DNA from: Plectrocnemia conspersa
Taxonomy: Eukaryota; Arthropoda; Insecta; Trichoptera; Polycentropodidae
Assembly (NCBI GenBank): GCA_009617715.1
Contig: VTFK01000399.1
Coordinates: 124,001-188,000, forward strand
Length of the DNA stretch: 64,000 nt
Direction of reading: 5' to 3'
Below the pieces are notes generated by a model. It was not told where the DNA came from and made no database searches. It was given only the letters and a program-made list of their open reading frames with translations. The position numbers were made by a program, and so were the translations under genes. Below are positions 47,321 through 59,540 of this stretch, piece after piece (within the stretch, counting starts at the first letter, position 1; the number at the start of each line of letters is the position of its first letter).

Positions 47321-48190
47321 AATCAAGTGTTCAAATTAGGACCATTGTTGCTTGGAATATATATTAATGATTTAACTATTACAATAAAAACATAGTAAAT
47401 ACGTCTGTTTCCAGACGACAATTAAATAAATTGCATTGTGAAAATATTATAAATAACTTTAATAATAAATTAAATAGAATAGAAACATTATTAAAAAATA
47501 TTATACAATTCTTTAACTATGTATGTTTAATAATTGCAAAAATATGTTAGATAATAATATAAAAATAGTTATAGATAACTGTATTAAACAGTTAGATGAT
47601 ATTATTAAATATTTTAAAGTAATTTTTACAAAAAAAATATATTTTAACGAACATTTTAATTATATATTAAGATAAAAAATAGATACATTATCTAGAATGA
47701 GAAATATTTTTAAAGTATAAACACAAAAAAAATCTACGATAGTAAATTATTATGCAACGATATTAGATTCTTAATAAATATAAAAAAAATAATGTTGCAA
47801 CAATAATAAAATAAGGCAATGGGAGTAATTCAAAAAAATAGATTTACTAGTTGTAAAAGTTTGATTGATAGATTGGAACTGATGGATATTCAAGAAATAT
47901 TGAAGATTGATGTTTTAGTATTCATATATAAGTTAAAAATAATATGTTGCAATAGTATTTTAATAGGTAGTCATTTAATGATAATTAGGTATAAGAAATT
48001 AGTACGGCTAGGGAAATAATGTACGGGGGGTGTCAATTTGTATAATAATTTTTCTATGAAAATATGTAGAAATAAAAATGTAGCGGGTTTCACAAAAATA
48101 ATAAAAATAACATCTCTAAGAAATAAATTATATAATAATATATTTTTTATGCATAAACTATATTTTATATGTATATTTGTTTAGTATATA
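47321..48190 (+). pseudogene. Non-LTR retrotransposon relic: reverse transcriptase, palm to C-terminus
   Basis: In one frame, LGPLLLGIYINDL (47336-47374) matches the canonical (Q)GS.LGPLLF.IYINDL motif of non-LTR reverse transcriptases. After two stops (47393-47398), LFPDD (47405-47419) stands for the catalytic L.FADD, with A changed to P. INLNRIETLLKN follows, fitting the LN.I..W...N segment. Still in the same frame, 47819-48019 encodes IQKNRFTSCKSLIDRLELMD and then FIYKLK, matching the post-RT region of CR1/Jockey-type elements (LQ.K..R......S...ML..L..L...QR......FIYK). The element is heavily AT-shifted with many in-frame stops but few frameshifts, so decay was mainly by base substitution. 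The 66-codon open frame is a remnant, not a gene. Confidence 0.8.
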
Positions 48191-49070
48191 AATAGTTTTT
48201 TAAAATAAAATAAATAAATGAATTCGTTTTAAGGTGACTTTTTAATAATTACAAAGGATAGTTAAAGCAAAGCTTATTTGATACGAGCCTATGCAATTGT
48301 TTAAACAATACTTATTCAATGATTTTTCAAGTTATTAACAAAATGGTTTAAAGAGTTTTTGTAGCCATTGATAGTAAGTGATGGCTTTGAAAAGTCTGCA
48401 TGGGAATTGTGTATTTCTGGGTGTTATTTGTACAGCAAAAACATTGTCTTTTTGCAGATTTTTAATAGTTATTGTAAAGATCTCTAACCAACATATTAAA
48501 GAACAAAAATTAAAATGCATTCGCAGAATTAAATATATGTTAGATAAAAAATTGATTCTTATTTTCTAGCAAAATAAATATATTAGTATTTTCTGTGAAA
48601 AAGATCGCAACGCACAAATCTATTTTGGGGTAAAAACATAATGATAAATCTTGATATAAATAGCTTGTATTATTTTTTTATATATTCCAGGAATTTCTTG
48701 TTGCAATATTCGAAGACATATATTGATTTTTGTATACATATCACATAATGAAGAACATTAAATATTACTAGTATTTTATAGTATTGATTATTAATCTAAT
48801 TTATTACATACAAGTGACATTATTTTATTAAGTAGCTTTACATGCTACATCAGAAGCTTTTTTTTATATATTTTCTACTTGTAAGAATACATTTTTCAAT
48901 ACCTTAATGCAATACAAAAATATGACTTTTTTATGCAAGTGTATCCCACATTCTTTACATCAACGCGTCACTGGAAGCTCAATAATGTATGAAGCAAATA
49001 CAGTTTTTTATCTCGCCATACCGCCAAAAGTCCTAATCCTATTCCATATAAAATTATAAGTAATGTTTTT
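48191..49070. other. AT-rich stretch, no gene seen
   Basis: Ordinary AT-rich DNA. Overlapping frames of 61 and 63 codons at 48335-48569 lie on opposite strands and are unrecognised. Confidence 0.6.
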
Positions 49071-49640
49071 TAGTGCCTCACACTGTTACGTGACCGGATT
49101 TTTTATGCCTGAATATTGCGCGTCGGCCCTGTGAGCCGTGGGTTAACGACGCCTCTTATGTATATTTTATATAATTTACTCATACCTTATCTGTATTCGG
49201 TTATCCGTATGGAAATGTAAATTCATACCTCGATTTGCGCAATAACCATGTTTTGTAAAATCAGGGCGTAAAAGAAAATTGTTCGCTGTTTGGGGTTAAC
49301 CGGTTTGACGTGAGGCTTTTAAAGGCTATTAAATGATATTGCAATATTTCAAAATCCTAACCCAGGAAATGAAATTCATGACCGACAACTGAACGGTTTT
49401 CATAAATTAGCATCGCTCATTTATTTTTGATTTATTTTTATTTTGATAATCGGCAAATTTAGTATGTATGAGGCGTCCAGAATATTAAGGGCGAACGATT
49501 ATGAGCTTACAAAATAATTTATTATTTTTTATTTATAATTATCTAATCACTGATAATCATGTATTGTGGTTAAAATGATCTCCATCGAGTTATTTGAGCG
49601 TGAACAGTTTGTTATCTATAGCGGCTGATTAATATAATAT
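49071..49640. promoter_or_regulatory. Island with Grainyhead-like site
   Basis: AACCGGTTT (49298-49306) fits the Grainyhead consensus. Also present are GCGCGTCGGCCCTGTG (49118), ATTTGCGCAATAACCATG and GGCGTCCAGAATATTAAGGG. All frames are interrupted. Candidate enhancer. Confidence 0.3.
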
Positions 49641-49976
49641 TATTTTTATTTCATGATTGTCTTAATTTTAATAAATTGATTTTAAACTATGCATTTTTAA
49701 AGTTTGTTATTAATATTCTTAGCGGTTGATTTAATAAGCTTGTCTTGACACAATATTGGTAATATTCAGAGCAAGATTATTATTTATATTTATTTATACA
49801 ATGAAAAATGATCATTCATCACGCTTTATAACATGTTTAGCAGCAAACGGGCTACAATATGTAACAATATACCATTCAGCTTTCCGTTATGGCATTATTT
49901 ACACACAAGAGCCATTAATAATAATTCATACAACCTTTTTATTCACCGTTAATTTGCTGTTGTGTATTGTTAAACT

Positions 49977-50429
49977 TTACAATTGCGGCATTGTCTCGAT
50001 CGGGCTAATTAAATTCGCCTTTGAAAATTTTGAACAATCGGCAAGAAAAGTAACTGTCTCGTGAATGAACTCAAAAGTTTCTTCTATTATTATGCAGGAC
50101 ACGGCCGCCCAGGGTGAAAGTTTTGCGTTTCGGTTCAAAAAGGACATTATCTTTGGCCTTCCGCCACGCAAAGCCGCAATGGTCATTAAGCACCCAAGGA
50201 GATATCCGAAGCGGTCAAATCTCACTCGGCGGGTCTCTTTAATGGTTGAAAAATAATCCTCGTTGCGTTGACCCGTTAAATTTAAACCACTATCTTCGTA
50301 TGGCCCCCAACGCGCCATTGACTCGGTTACGCGATAAGCCGGAAATAATGCGTAGCCCCCAGGACCTGATAATGTATGAGGGTGTTTTTTTATTCCTTTC
50401 GCCAAACTGACAAAAGGCCTCAAACGCAT
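49977..50429 (-). other. Longest open frame (150 codons) in a GC-richer island
   Basis: This ATG-started minus-strand frame covers an island of about 350 bp (50080-50430) that is near 45 percent GC. The inferred protein has no signal peptide, membrane segment or family motif that I recognise. It includes GGYALFPAYRVTESMARWG and a Glu-rich IIIEETFEFIHETVTF. The opposite strand is also open for 102 and 63 codons over parts of the same DNA, so openness may be a composition effect. It could be an exon, an unknown short gene or a conserved non-coding element; I lean to the last. Confidence 0.2.
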
Positions 50430-50915
50430 TTTTTAATTAAAATACACAATTTTAGCAAAAAAAAAGTATAATTAGTTGTGTTATAAATATTCAATGTCAT
50501 ACATTTGCTAAAATAATATTTTTTTTTACAAATTTATGAATTAGATTTATTTATATAATCACTATATTAATATATATAGATATGTGTTTAATTTATTTAA
50601 ATGCGTATGCAGAATATAACAGCTTAACCATTGCAATGCAAAAAAATTGTGTTTACAAATATATATATCATATGAGCCTTCGATTTTGAAAGTGGGGCAA
50701 GTCATTTTTGTTAAAAAAAGATTTAGAGCTATTTTTCACTATAAATTATTTTAAAATTTCTGTTTTTAATCAATTCACAATCATATCTTTAAATAACAGT
50801 ATTATTTTGGTCAATAATAATTTATGGTTTTTTGATTATGAAAGTGAGGCAAGTGCAGTCACTCAAAATAAAATAATTTTAATAAAAATGGAAAATCCTT
50901 TTTTACCACACGAAA
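50430..50915. other. AT-rich stretch, no gene seen
   Basis: No supported feature. The first part of the 123-codon frame that starts at 50708 lies here and is AT-rich noise. Confidence 0.5.
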
Positions 50916-50983
50916 TAAAAAGTGAAGACTTTTATTCAACCAAACCTCTGGAGGTCTGGTTAAATAAAAGTCTTTACTTTTTA
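50916..50983. repeat. Near-perfect 32-bp fold-back with 4-nt loop
   Basis: The arms 50916-50947 and 50952-50983 pair with three mismatches, one of which is a G-T wobble. The loop is CTGG. The stem contains GACTTTTATT on the left and AATAAAAGTC on the right. The size resembles a short pre-microRNA, but the loop is very small and I recognise no known microRNA seed in it. Confidence 0.9.
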
Positions 50984-51079
50984 CAAACCTTGGACTCCAG
51001 ACTTAAATTTACCAAACATATAACTGAACTCCAGTCAAAAGGGCTTGGAGCCCTCCTGAAAAAAAATACAATGTACTAA
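50984..51079 (+). pseudogene. Possible small non-LTR reverse-transcriptase fragment
   Basis: The end of a 123-codon frame reads LDSRLKFTKHITELQSKGLG followed by ALL. This fits the YLGV.LD..L.F..HI......K...AL.AL segment after the catalytic domain of Jockey/CR1-type elements. Only about 25 residues are informative. The preceding part of the frame is the fold-back described at 50916, so the fragment is truncated at that point. Confidence 0.45.
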
Positions 51080-53230
51080 AGAAAATCCAGTAACATATTA
51101 AATGTTATATTTTAAAAAAAAAAATTAAATTTACATTTTATAAATTTTGGATTTTAAAATTATTTGGTCAAAGAGAAATATTGTAATGAAAAAAAATAAA
51201 TATTTTCGTTGATGTTAACCCATAAGCCATAACTTTTATATGCAATGCACAGATTTGCAATCAGATATTTAACTGTAAATAAAAAATGATTATGTATCTT
51301 TACTAGACTTTTACAAAATCTTCTCAAATAAAAATATTTCTTGCTTTATTTATATCGATGATATTTTGCACTACCTTCAATTGTGAGCTGATACATATAA
51401 AGGTTAATTATATAAAAAATGATTATAAAAACAATTGTTTCTGACGAGCACCTTAAAATTTTATTAAACTAGACATTGATAGATTATTCTCATAAAAATA
51501 AAGTCAAACATATCACTAGTTTTATGTGAAAAACTGCGAAAACTTTTTTTTTGTATTTATGAATATTGCTTTATTATCAAGACGATGCTTCTTAATACAA
51601 TGTGACTCAGTAAAAGTAAATGGCTAGACATCATAATGTATATGATATATTATAATATTTATAATACCTAATAAATTTACAAATCTATTAAAAATATAGT
51701 ACATACATACTACATATATTATTTCACAATATATTTCACTAAATAATTAAATACTATTAAGGCAAATGAATTATATTTCATATTGTTTTACTACCCGTTT
51801 ATAAATATTATCTCTAGTGTACGAAATTTACAAAAAATTCTAAATTTTATCTCACGATTCCAGGAGCACAAACTTTCATTTTACGTTTCGCAAATCAAGA
51901 ATAATATAGACAAAAATAGAAATCTAATAATATATTTCCGTACAATGTTTGTGGAATTTTGCACTAAAATATTTTTTTATTAATTAATTAATATTTTATA
52001 AATCATAAAACATCTTTAATAATTATATTATATTTTTAAGCTTCAACTTTTTTTTATTATAAATAATTGAAACTTTTTTTATAACAATATATATTTAAAA
52101 ATATGTTTAATATTTTTATTTTCAAGGATTGTTGTGTAAAACCGTATTACTCAGAAGAGAAACGGGTTAAAATTAGTCTACCAAAAATATATTTTTTATC
52201 ACAATACCTATAAAAAAAGCTTTAATTATTTTGTTAGAGAATCTTAAATTATCAATGACATATAATATAAATAATATTTTAATACTTAAAACTTACTTCA
52301 TTGTTGCGTTCACGAAAGCAATCTTATCTGTATTTCCCAAAAGAGAAAAACTAACTAATGCATGCAGCATTTTCCGAAATGGGTCATGCACATTTGTGAC
52401 GAAAAATACGCAGTAAAAATACAAAAGAGAAAAAAATGAGAGTTTAGATAGCGTCAAAGGACAATGGCGGAAAATACTATATAATACAAAGGCAATAAAT
52501 TTACTAAATATATATAAAATCAAATACGCTAAAGTTGCGTGTCTGCACTATCACTAAAAATAATATGAAAAATTAAAACTTGAATCACTATTTTATTTTT
52601 ACATAAAAATACCTGTTCTTCGATGGAATATAAATACAAAACTTTAAAAATATTTTAAAATATATATACCCAATGGTGTGTGGATTGTGTTATTTTAATG
52701 ATGTTTTAAGCATATCATTTTAATACTGATGATGCTCTCGTATGTCTATAGTCCCTTAAAATGTCACACATGACTCCAGAATGATCAGTGTTACAGTGAA
52801 ACTTATTAATACATAGTCAATACAAACATTATTTTTTTTTAAATACAATTATTATCAAAGCCCAATTAAAATTATTAGCTATATAGATATTTCATAACTG
52901 CGGAAGAAATAAATTAAGATTTTTCTTATTAAATAAAGCGTTTATATTATTATTGGTAACTAAAATTAGTGTAAATCAAAAAAAAGTATGTCTTAATAAC
53001 GTAAAAAATATTATATATAGTTGAAAAATATATATAAATCTTAATTAAACAGAACTAGAGCACGCAATTCGAAAACTGTTCATATTTTTTATGATATCAA
53101 TGACCTTTCGATAAGCTTATTAAATATTTATATTGAAATTACTTTCATTTAAAAGGTGGTAAATTAATAATAACGACCTTTGAAATATAAACGTCTTTTG
53201 CAGTAACAAACACTATATTTATGTATATTC
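51080..53230. other. AT-rich stretch, no gene seen
   Basis: Strongly AT-rich, including (TA)n-like tracts near 51640-51720. The open frames here are chance. Confidence 0.65.
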
Positions 53231-53990
53231 AGATGAAAGGCAATTTTCTCTTTGGAATTAATATCCTGAAATTCCAAACCGAGGCTTGGACCAAGTTCGT
53301 CTATTTGCCGAAGTCTCAATTAACCATCAAATCTTAGCCTCTGAATATTTTGAATTATTTTACATAGAATATATAATACTGGAAGACTATTTGTACCATC
53401 TACATTTCAAAGGTTGCGGTATTCTAGAAAATTTGGACATTCCGGGAATTTAATAAAGACGTTCGTTAAATTTATGTTTTATTTATATTTTCAATGATTA
53501 AAAAATTAAAGCGGGGTTTAATTAAAATCATTGCTATACATTCGCTAATTAAATTTATGTTTGATGTTAGTAATAATTTAGGCTATTTGGACGGTTATTG
53601 GCGATGAGGCAATTCGCGCAGACTTATTGAGAAGTCAATATTATCTCCTGCTGCGTAAAGCTCGTATACGCCTGGGAAATCGTTTTAGAAAAGCTCTGTC
53701 CGGGAAAACTGTTGGCTGGCGTTCAGAAATGTAGGTATTATGTATACATATTACATAGTGTACCTATGTGTATGTGTGGAGTTCAGCAACAAACATAACA
53801 CTTGGGCAAACAATCGGCGAGATGGAGGCGAAAAATAAGATTCTTCGCCAAGTGAAGGGATGGAATGAAAAAATCATAACTTTTAACTTTTTATGTCTGA
53901 TGTATATAAATATATTATATAAGACGGGGGGAAACGTCAAAGTTTCTGCTCAGCATTTTTTACGGCGCGTAATTTAGTATGTGTACTGAA
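53231..53990. promoter_or_regulatory. Two GC-richer blocks, candidate regulatory elements
   Basis: One block lies at about 53265-53470 (CAAACCGAGGCTTGGACC near 53275, TTTGGACATTCCGGG near 53432), and a second at 53580-53980 (ACGCCTGGGAAATCG near 53669, CAATCGGCGAGATGGAGGCG near 53811). A 69-codon frame at 53768-53977 is unrecognised. The blocks flank a short AT-rich gap. Confidence 0.25.
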
Positions 53991-55679
53991 GAATACATTT
54001 TTCAAAAATTATGTATTATATTTTTGTATAATAAATTAGGTTACAGGATTTAATACAAATTTAATTAAAGTAAGCAAGATTTAAAAAAAATGCATTTAAA
54101 ACCATTTTAAATATTTTTTTAACATTTTTGTATAGAACACTAAAATCTGGATTTGCTATAAGACTTCTTAGTAATTTTCTTAATTTTTACAGTATATTTT
54201 TATTAATTTATATATCTTAATTATACAATTTTTACTACTATCATCCTTACTCTCAACTAATTTTAATCTATTTTTTATGATAACTATTATTTTTTTTTTT
54301 AAGCACCTGTATATATCATATGTTATCTTATTTTATTATTTTCACGTCGATACATTATTATTCTGATTTGTGTGTTTGTTTATTACAGTGAAACAAATAC
54401 CATAAAAACATTGTTTATGTTTTCATTTTCATGTATAAAGATTTTCAAATACCGATTCTATAAATATTTATGTCAAGATTACAGACCTTAAAAAAATGCG
54501 TCTCATTTCCGTTTTCTGAGAAATTGAAACCTTGTTTATATTGTATTTATTTCAGGTAAAAATATATCTCAAAAGTCCAACTTTTTTAAATGGCTTCTTT
54601 TCTAAATTAAATGTTCAAGTAAAGTAACATATGTATATAAGATACATCTTTAATTTATTATTGCCTGTGGGGTTTTATATCATAGAAAAATAATATTTTT
54701 TAATGAAAGAAAAATATATATTATTCTATATTTAATATACAAAATTCAATGAATAATTTTAGTAAACCTTAAACTATAAAAATGCATTTTTATTATATTT
54801 TGATCATAATTGTGGTATTGAATTTTAAAAGTTTTAACGACAAAAACAACAATAAAAATATTTCCTAATTTAAGAATATTTATAAATAAATTATTATTAT
54901 ATATTTGTTAAAAAAATATATCTATAAATACCATGAGTATATTTTTAATTTAAAAAATACTGTATTTTTTAATTTTATTATTTACTGTGTTCAAAGTTTC
55001 AAAAGAACTAATTTTTTGTCAAAATTTTTTATCAAATTATAGAATTATTTTTTAATTAAAATCTAATGTATGTAATTAAAATCGTAAAATTTCAGCAAAA
55101 TGGTCCAGTTAAACTCGTATAGATTTAGAGCGACCACTTTAGCTGAATCAGATTGGATGGTAAAGAAAGCAGGAGTGTCTCTCAGTTTTTTAAGAGTCAT
55201 ATTGGTTGATTCTGTGTAGCTCCGCTTGGTATGAGTTTGACTGAATTCTCATAATTGCATATCAAAGCAAAAGTGGTAATTTTAAGGTCAAATTTCGACT
55301 ATGAGTTACTAATGAAAGTACTGTTATTATGAATATAGTATTTTTATTATTCCTGATTTTCTGACCAATGCCGATGATTTGAGACGAAATTAGACTCATT
55401 GTTTTTATCTGATGCATCTAATATATAAATATACTTTTTGGCGAGAACAATTAATAATAAGTAATTTAATTTTCATGAAATTTGCACAGACAGCTATTTT
55501 TTTTATTAAAGTAAGGTCCAACGGTTTGTTCGAAAATATTTATTAATGACGATTAACGAACAAATTAGCTTAACCTGTTCTTAATATATTGCAAATAACA
55601 TATTCTGATTTTTAGTATTTCTGAAGGACACACATCTGTTCGATCTGAAAATGCAGTTCGAATCCTAAATTTACTTCTG
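53991..55679. other. AT-rich stretch, small patch at 55095-55330
   Basis: No gene. The patch at 55095-55330 (GTGTAGCTCCGCTTGGTATG near 55215) is less AT-biased but not recognisable. Confidence 0.6.
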
Positions 55680-55688
55680 CTAATTTAC

Positions 55689-56202
55689 GGCACCCCAACA
55701 AAGCCGCGCAGGACAATCCCGCGCCGACTAAGCCGCGCCGACATAGCCGCGCAAAGTCAAAACAATATTCATTTTATAACATGGTTTTTATTTATTATTA
55801 ATTACAAATATATATATATAGGAAAAGGGAGGCGTCTCGCTACCGCTCGCGCCGACTTTCACTGTAGAACCAAACAACCTAACCTTTTTTTTATTGATAT
55901 TGTATTGATTTATTTTCATTTCGGTATATTTTGTAACTGTCCAGCATCATCCAATTTATGACTAACTCTTCAAAACGCGAATCACTAGTGATAGAGCTGT
56001 CCACAAAACAAAACAATTAGAATTAAAAAAATCATTTTCTTTCATTTTATTGAATTTTATAATTTTGATTGCGCGGCAATCTTGGCGCGGCTTTATCGTC
56101 GCGGCAATGTCGGGGTTGTATTGCGCGGGATTGTCTTGCGCGGCTATGTCTTGGGCGGCTTAGTCGGCGCGGGATTGTCCGGCGCGGCTTTGTCGGGTCC
56201 CA
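55689..56202. mobile_element. Foldback DNA transposon (514 bp), MULE-like, 9-bp target duplication
   Basis: The termini are long inverted repeats made of a repeated GC-rich word: ACAAAGCCGCGC, GACAATCCCGCGC and GACTAAGCCGC on the left (55699-55760), mirrored on the right (56070-56197), with extra tandem copies of GCGCGGxxTTGTC-type units on the right. CTAATTTAC flanks both sides (55680-55688 and 56203-56211), a 9-bp target duplication. That length and the long subterminally repetitive inverted ends fit non-autonomous Mutator-like or foldback elements. The interior is AT-rich with no transposase. The sharp GC contrast and intact duplication suggest a fairly recent insertion. Confidence 0.85.
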
Positions 56203-56211
56203 CTAATTTAC

Positions 56212-57270
56212 ATTCGTTAAACATTTCCTCTCATGTCTAACATTTTTAAAACGTTTAAAAGCAATAGTCAACAATAATTTAAAAACAAATTTTAACACAA
56301 ACGGACCCGCGGCAAAAAACTACAATCTGTTCCTTTGAATTATAATGTTTATTGTGAAAGTATTACCTGCTTTTGAAGGCAATGTTCCGCTCCTTTTATT
56401 CCTTGTATGTATAAAAAAAGGCTGAAAGAACTTATAACTAAAATATGTATTTCAGTACATACATCTAAAACAACTTGTTGTTTAGTTCAAATACATTATT
56501 TGATGTCGGTTTTAACTTTTTTTAAACATATATTTTTGTTATAATTTTTCTCAGAGTCAGGCCCCCTCTCCCCTCACCTTCTTGCCAGGCCTGCTTACAC
56601 ATCAAAAGAAATGTTATAAAAATACATTTAGTACCTACTTTTATCTGAATATGTTTTCATTACAAAATATGGCAGAGTAATTTACAAAAGAAGCATTAAC
56701 TCAAATATTTGCAGCCTGCGATTCTTTAAAAAAATACATAAAAAGATTCAAATAGATTTTACAATACCTTTAAGGATGATATATTTATATAATGTTTGTT
56801 AAATATACCATATATAATTTTATAATTCAGAACCCATAGAACTTACATTAAAAACATTTTTTAAATAAAGAAAACCATAGCTTAAAGCAATTAAGCACAT
56901 ACATTTATATTTATATTTAATTTTTTTCAATTCTATTCTAATTTTTTATTCATGCTTAAATAACATCATTTTTAATCTTAATTTTTATTAAAAACATATT
57001 ATTTTATTTCTGAAATATGGTCTTATTTTAATACTATATTTTACATTTCTTTTAAATATAAAAAAAAATTAAACCTTTACTTTTGTATATTGTTTTGTCT
57101 ATAGTACAAAAATAAACAATTCGAAACGACCTCTTAAATATAATACTTTCAGCTTTTTTTGAGCCATTCTTTATGACTAGTCTACACTGCCTTTGCTGTT
57201 TAAAATAAACGAAGACATAATAATATTTTTGAAATATATAATAATTTATTCACACTCTGTTGTGTATTCA
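56212..57270. other. AT-rich stretch, no gene seen
   Basis: A CT-rich run, GGCCCCCTCTCCCCTCACC (56560-56578), is the only notable feature. No gene. Confidence 0.6.
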
Positions 57271-57650
57271 AGGGAGCTTTTTATTGTACCAAACGAGCTT
57301 TTACGCGCAAATATAGTTTGGTGCGCGGACTCTCAGGCATTGTTACATAATAAGTAAATTTTGCTTTTATATTCTAAAAAGTATACAACAATGCGCGCAT
57401 TATTTACCTGCCTGCTAGCTAAAAGTGTTGGGTCGCAGGTCTCGAATAATTTCCCGTTGGCAATAATGGGAATGAAAAGCTTCGAGCTTTCGCGAAACAT
57501 CAACCATCCTTTCGAGCGAAGCTTTCGTTCATCAATCACGTCCCTGAAAACGGATAACAACGGATTGGAAACATTGATCGAGAGCTTTTTCATGATCTCA
57601 TTTGCATACGCCTTGCAATCCTTTATAACCCATCGGGCTTTATAAGTGTC
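57271..57650. promoter_or_regulatory. Island with octamer-like site, open on both strands
   Basis: Frames of 94 codons (plus) and 86 codons (minus) overlap over 57333-57645 with no recognisable product. The block contains GCTTCGAGCTTTCGCG near 57479, TTTCGAGCGAAGC near 57510 and CATTTGCATACG (ATTTGCAT, POU octamer-type, 57600-57607). I favour a conserved non-coding element. Confidence 0.3.
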
Positions 57651-59260
57651 TTATTTACTCTATATTACATAACAATAAACGATTTAAAAAAATAAGAATA
57701 AGAAATAAATTGCGAAATACAATGGCATAAATATTTTTCAATAAATCAATAGTTACTGTTTAAATTTCATCAAAGCAAACGATGAAAGCAAATATTAATT
57801 AAAAAGTAATTGTGATTAATACTAGATTAAAACGAAGCTTAGCTTCGTTATCCGCGAATCTAGAGTATCAAGTTAGTTACCTAAATGCCTTACCCATTAG
57901 GATGTAATGCTCATTGCGCGATTCGAAACCTCAAAGTTAACTACTTCTAGGATTGAACCTGTGCATAGACTACGTACTGATAGTACTCACTGCAGTCGAT
58001 TTAATTTAATATAAGATTATATAAAGGCCATGTCATCAGGCGCTTCTGGTTTAATGAGATCCTCGTAAAGTTCTCACGTGCTGCTCGTTTTATTTCATCA
58101 AGCGAAGTATATGGGCCACTTGGCACATCTTAAAACAGATATGTGTAATAAATTAATATTTAATAAATCTTTAAAAGCAAAATATGTAACATACAAGTAA
58201 TAAAGTAGTAAAAGAAATAGGAAGCGCGACTTTAACAATACGTTTCTTCAACTATTGCATGTCACAAAGAACATATATTTCAACCATGAAACCATCGTTA
58301 AATTCCGGATGCTACAATAGATACGCCATGTGAATATTATGTATCGTATATCAAAGATGCAGTTTAAAAATTACTTGTAGATAAAAATTTAATAATAAAA
58401 GTAAGACATATTTAATATAAATTATAGTGTATGCGCAATTAAAATTATTATATAAATCTTATTTAATAGTGAAAATTTTGCTAAATGTAAGATTTGTTTA
58501 GTTCATATCTTATATTAAATATTTTAGTATTTTAATTTTTAATAAATATGTTTTATAATACAATCCGTTGCTTATATGTGAGAGAAGAATCTTTACTTGA
58601 GGTAAATAACTAAATTATTTCTGTTTGTGATATGTATATTTATTAATAGAATGAAAAATATTTATGTATAATAAATAATAAATTGAAAAGTATTACTAAG
58701 AACTGTCTTAAATGAAACAGTTATTAAAAAAATTGGCTACTAAAAACATTGCAAAATAAATAAGAGATACATTTTGTAAAAATAATACCGCTGTTATAAA
58801 TATATTACACGAAAATCCCCGAATGAAATGCTTTCTGGTTTTACTATAATATTTATATTTTTAGAATATATTTTGTACGTTTCTTTAATAAAATTTGGTA
58901 GAATATTGCGATGTGATAAGATATTTGAGTGTTACTAAAATTAAATAAAATATATATTAATCCTAAAGTATTTTTGCTTAAAATACATTAAAATTTTCCA
59001 AACAAACTTTGGAATATATAACATCTAAACAACAAAACATTACTATTTGGTATTACTGACATTTTAGGTGACAAAGAATAATATAAATATATTTTTTAAT
59101 AGAATACCATTACATAGTACATGTGAATTATATTATATTATATTGGTATAAATTTAGTTTATGCCAAAATAAATAAATTATATCAATGAGATACAAATCT
59201 ATTAAACAAATATAGTCTTAAATCAAAAATATATTATACAAAAGTTTTTATATTTTTGTT
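57651..59260. other. AT-rich stretch with a 19-bp palindrome
   Basis: AACGAAGCT-T-AGCTTCGTT (57831-57849) is a perfect palindrome with one central base. The following 57850-58100 is less AT-biased and has tRNA-like T-loop words on the minus strand (GGTTCAATCC), but no tRNA fold can be built. The rest is AT-rich. Confidence 0.55.
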
Positions 59261-59540
59261 TAACGTCGTCGTGGTAAGTTCTTAAGGTTTCCCCTTATTC
59301 TTATTTCATCCCCGAAACGTTTCCGTCGTCGATAAAATCAACAAAGCGTTCGCGTATTCTGAATAAAATTTAACAAATTGATATTTACTTCTTTGAAAAT
59401 CTCAGCCATTGGCTTGGCAGTAAAAAAATATTACCGTTGCGCATGTACTAATGCGAAATTCGAGAAAAAAACTTGTTTTTTTGATAAAGAGTTCACGTGC
59501 GTGCTTTCGGACTGTACGTCCTGAATTCGAAGTTTTTCTT
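59261..59540. promoter_or_regulatory. GC-richer island, candidate regulatory element
   Basis: CGTCGTCGTGG near 59264, CCCCGAAACGTTTCCGTCG near 59310, CCGTTGCGCATGTACTAATG near 59433 and GTTCACGTGCGTGC (CACGTG E-box, 59493). All frames are interrupted. Candidate non-coding regulatory DNA. Confidence 0.3.

Noticed and set aside
55655..55667. tRNA-like GCAGTTCGAATCC word
   Set aside because: No upstream A-box or cloverleaf arms. It is an isolated match next to the foldback element.
57880..58010. tRNA or tRNA-derived SINE on the minus strand
   Set aside because: A GGTTCAATCC T-loop-like word is present, but no acceptor stem, D-arm or anticodon arm can be built around it.
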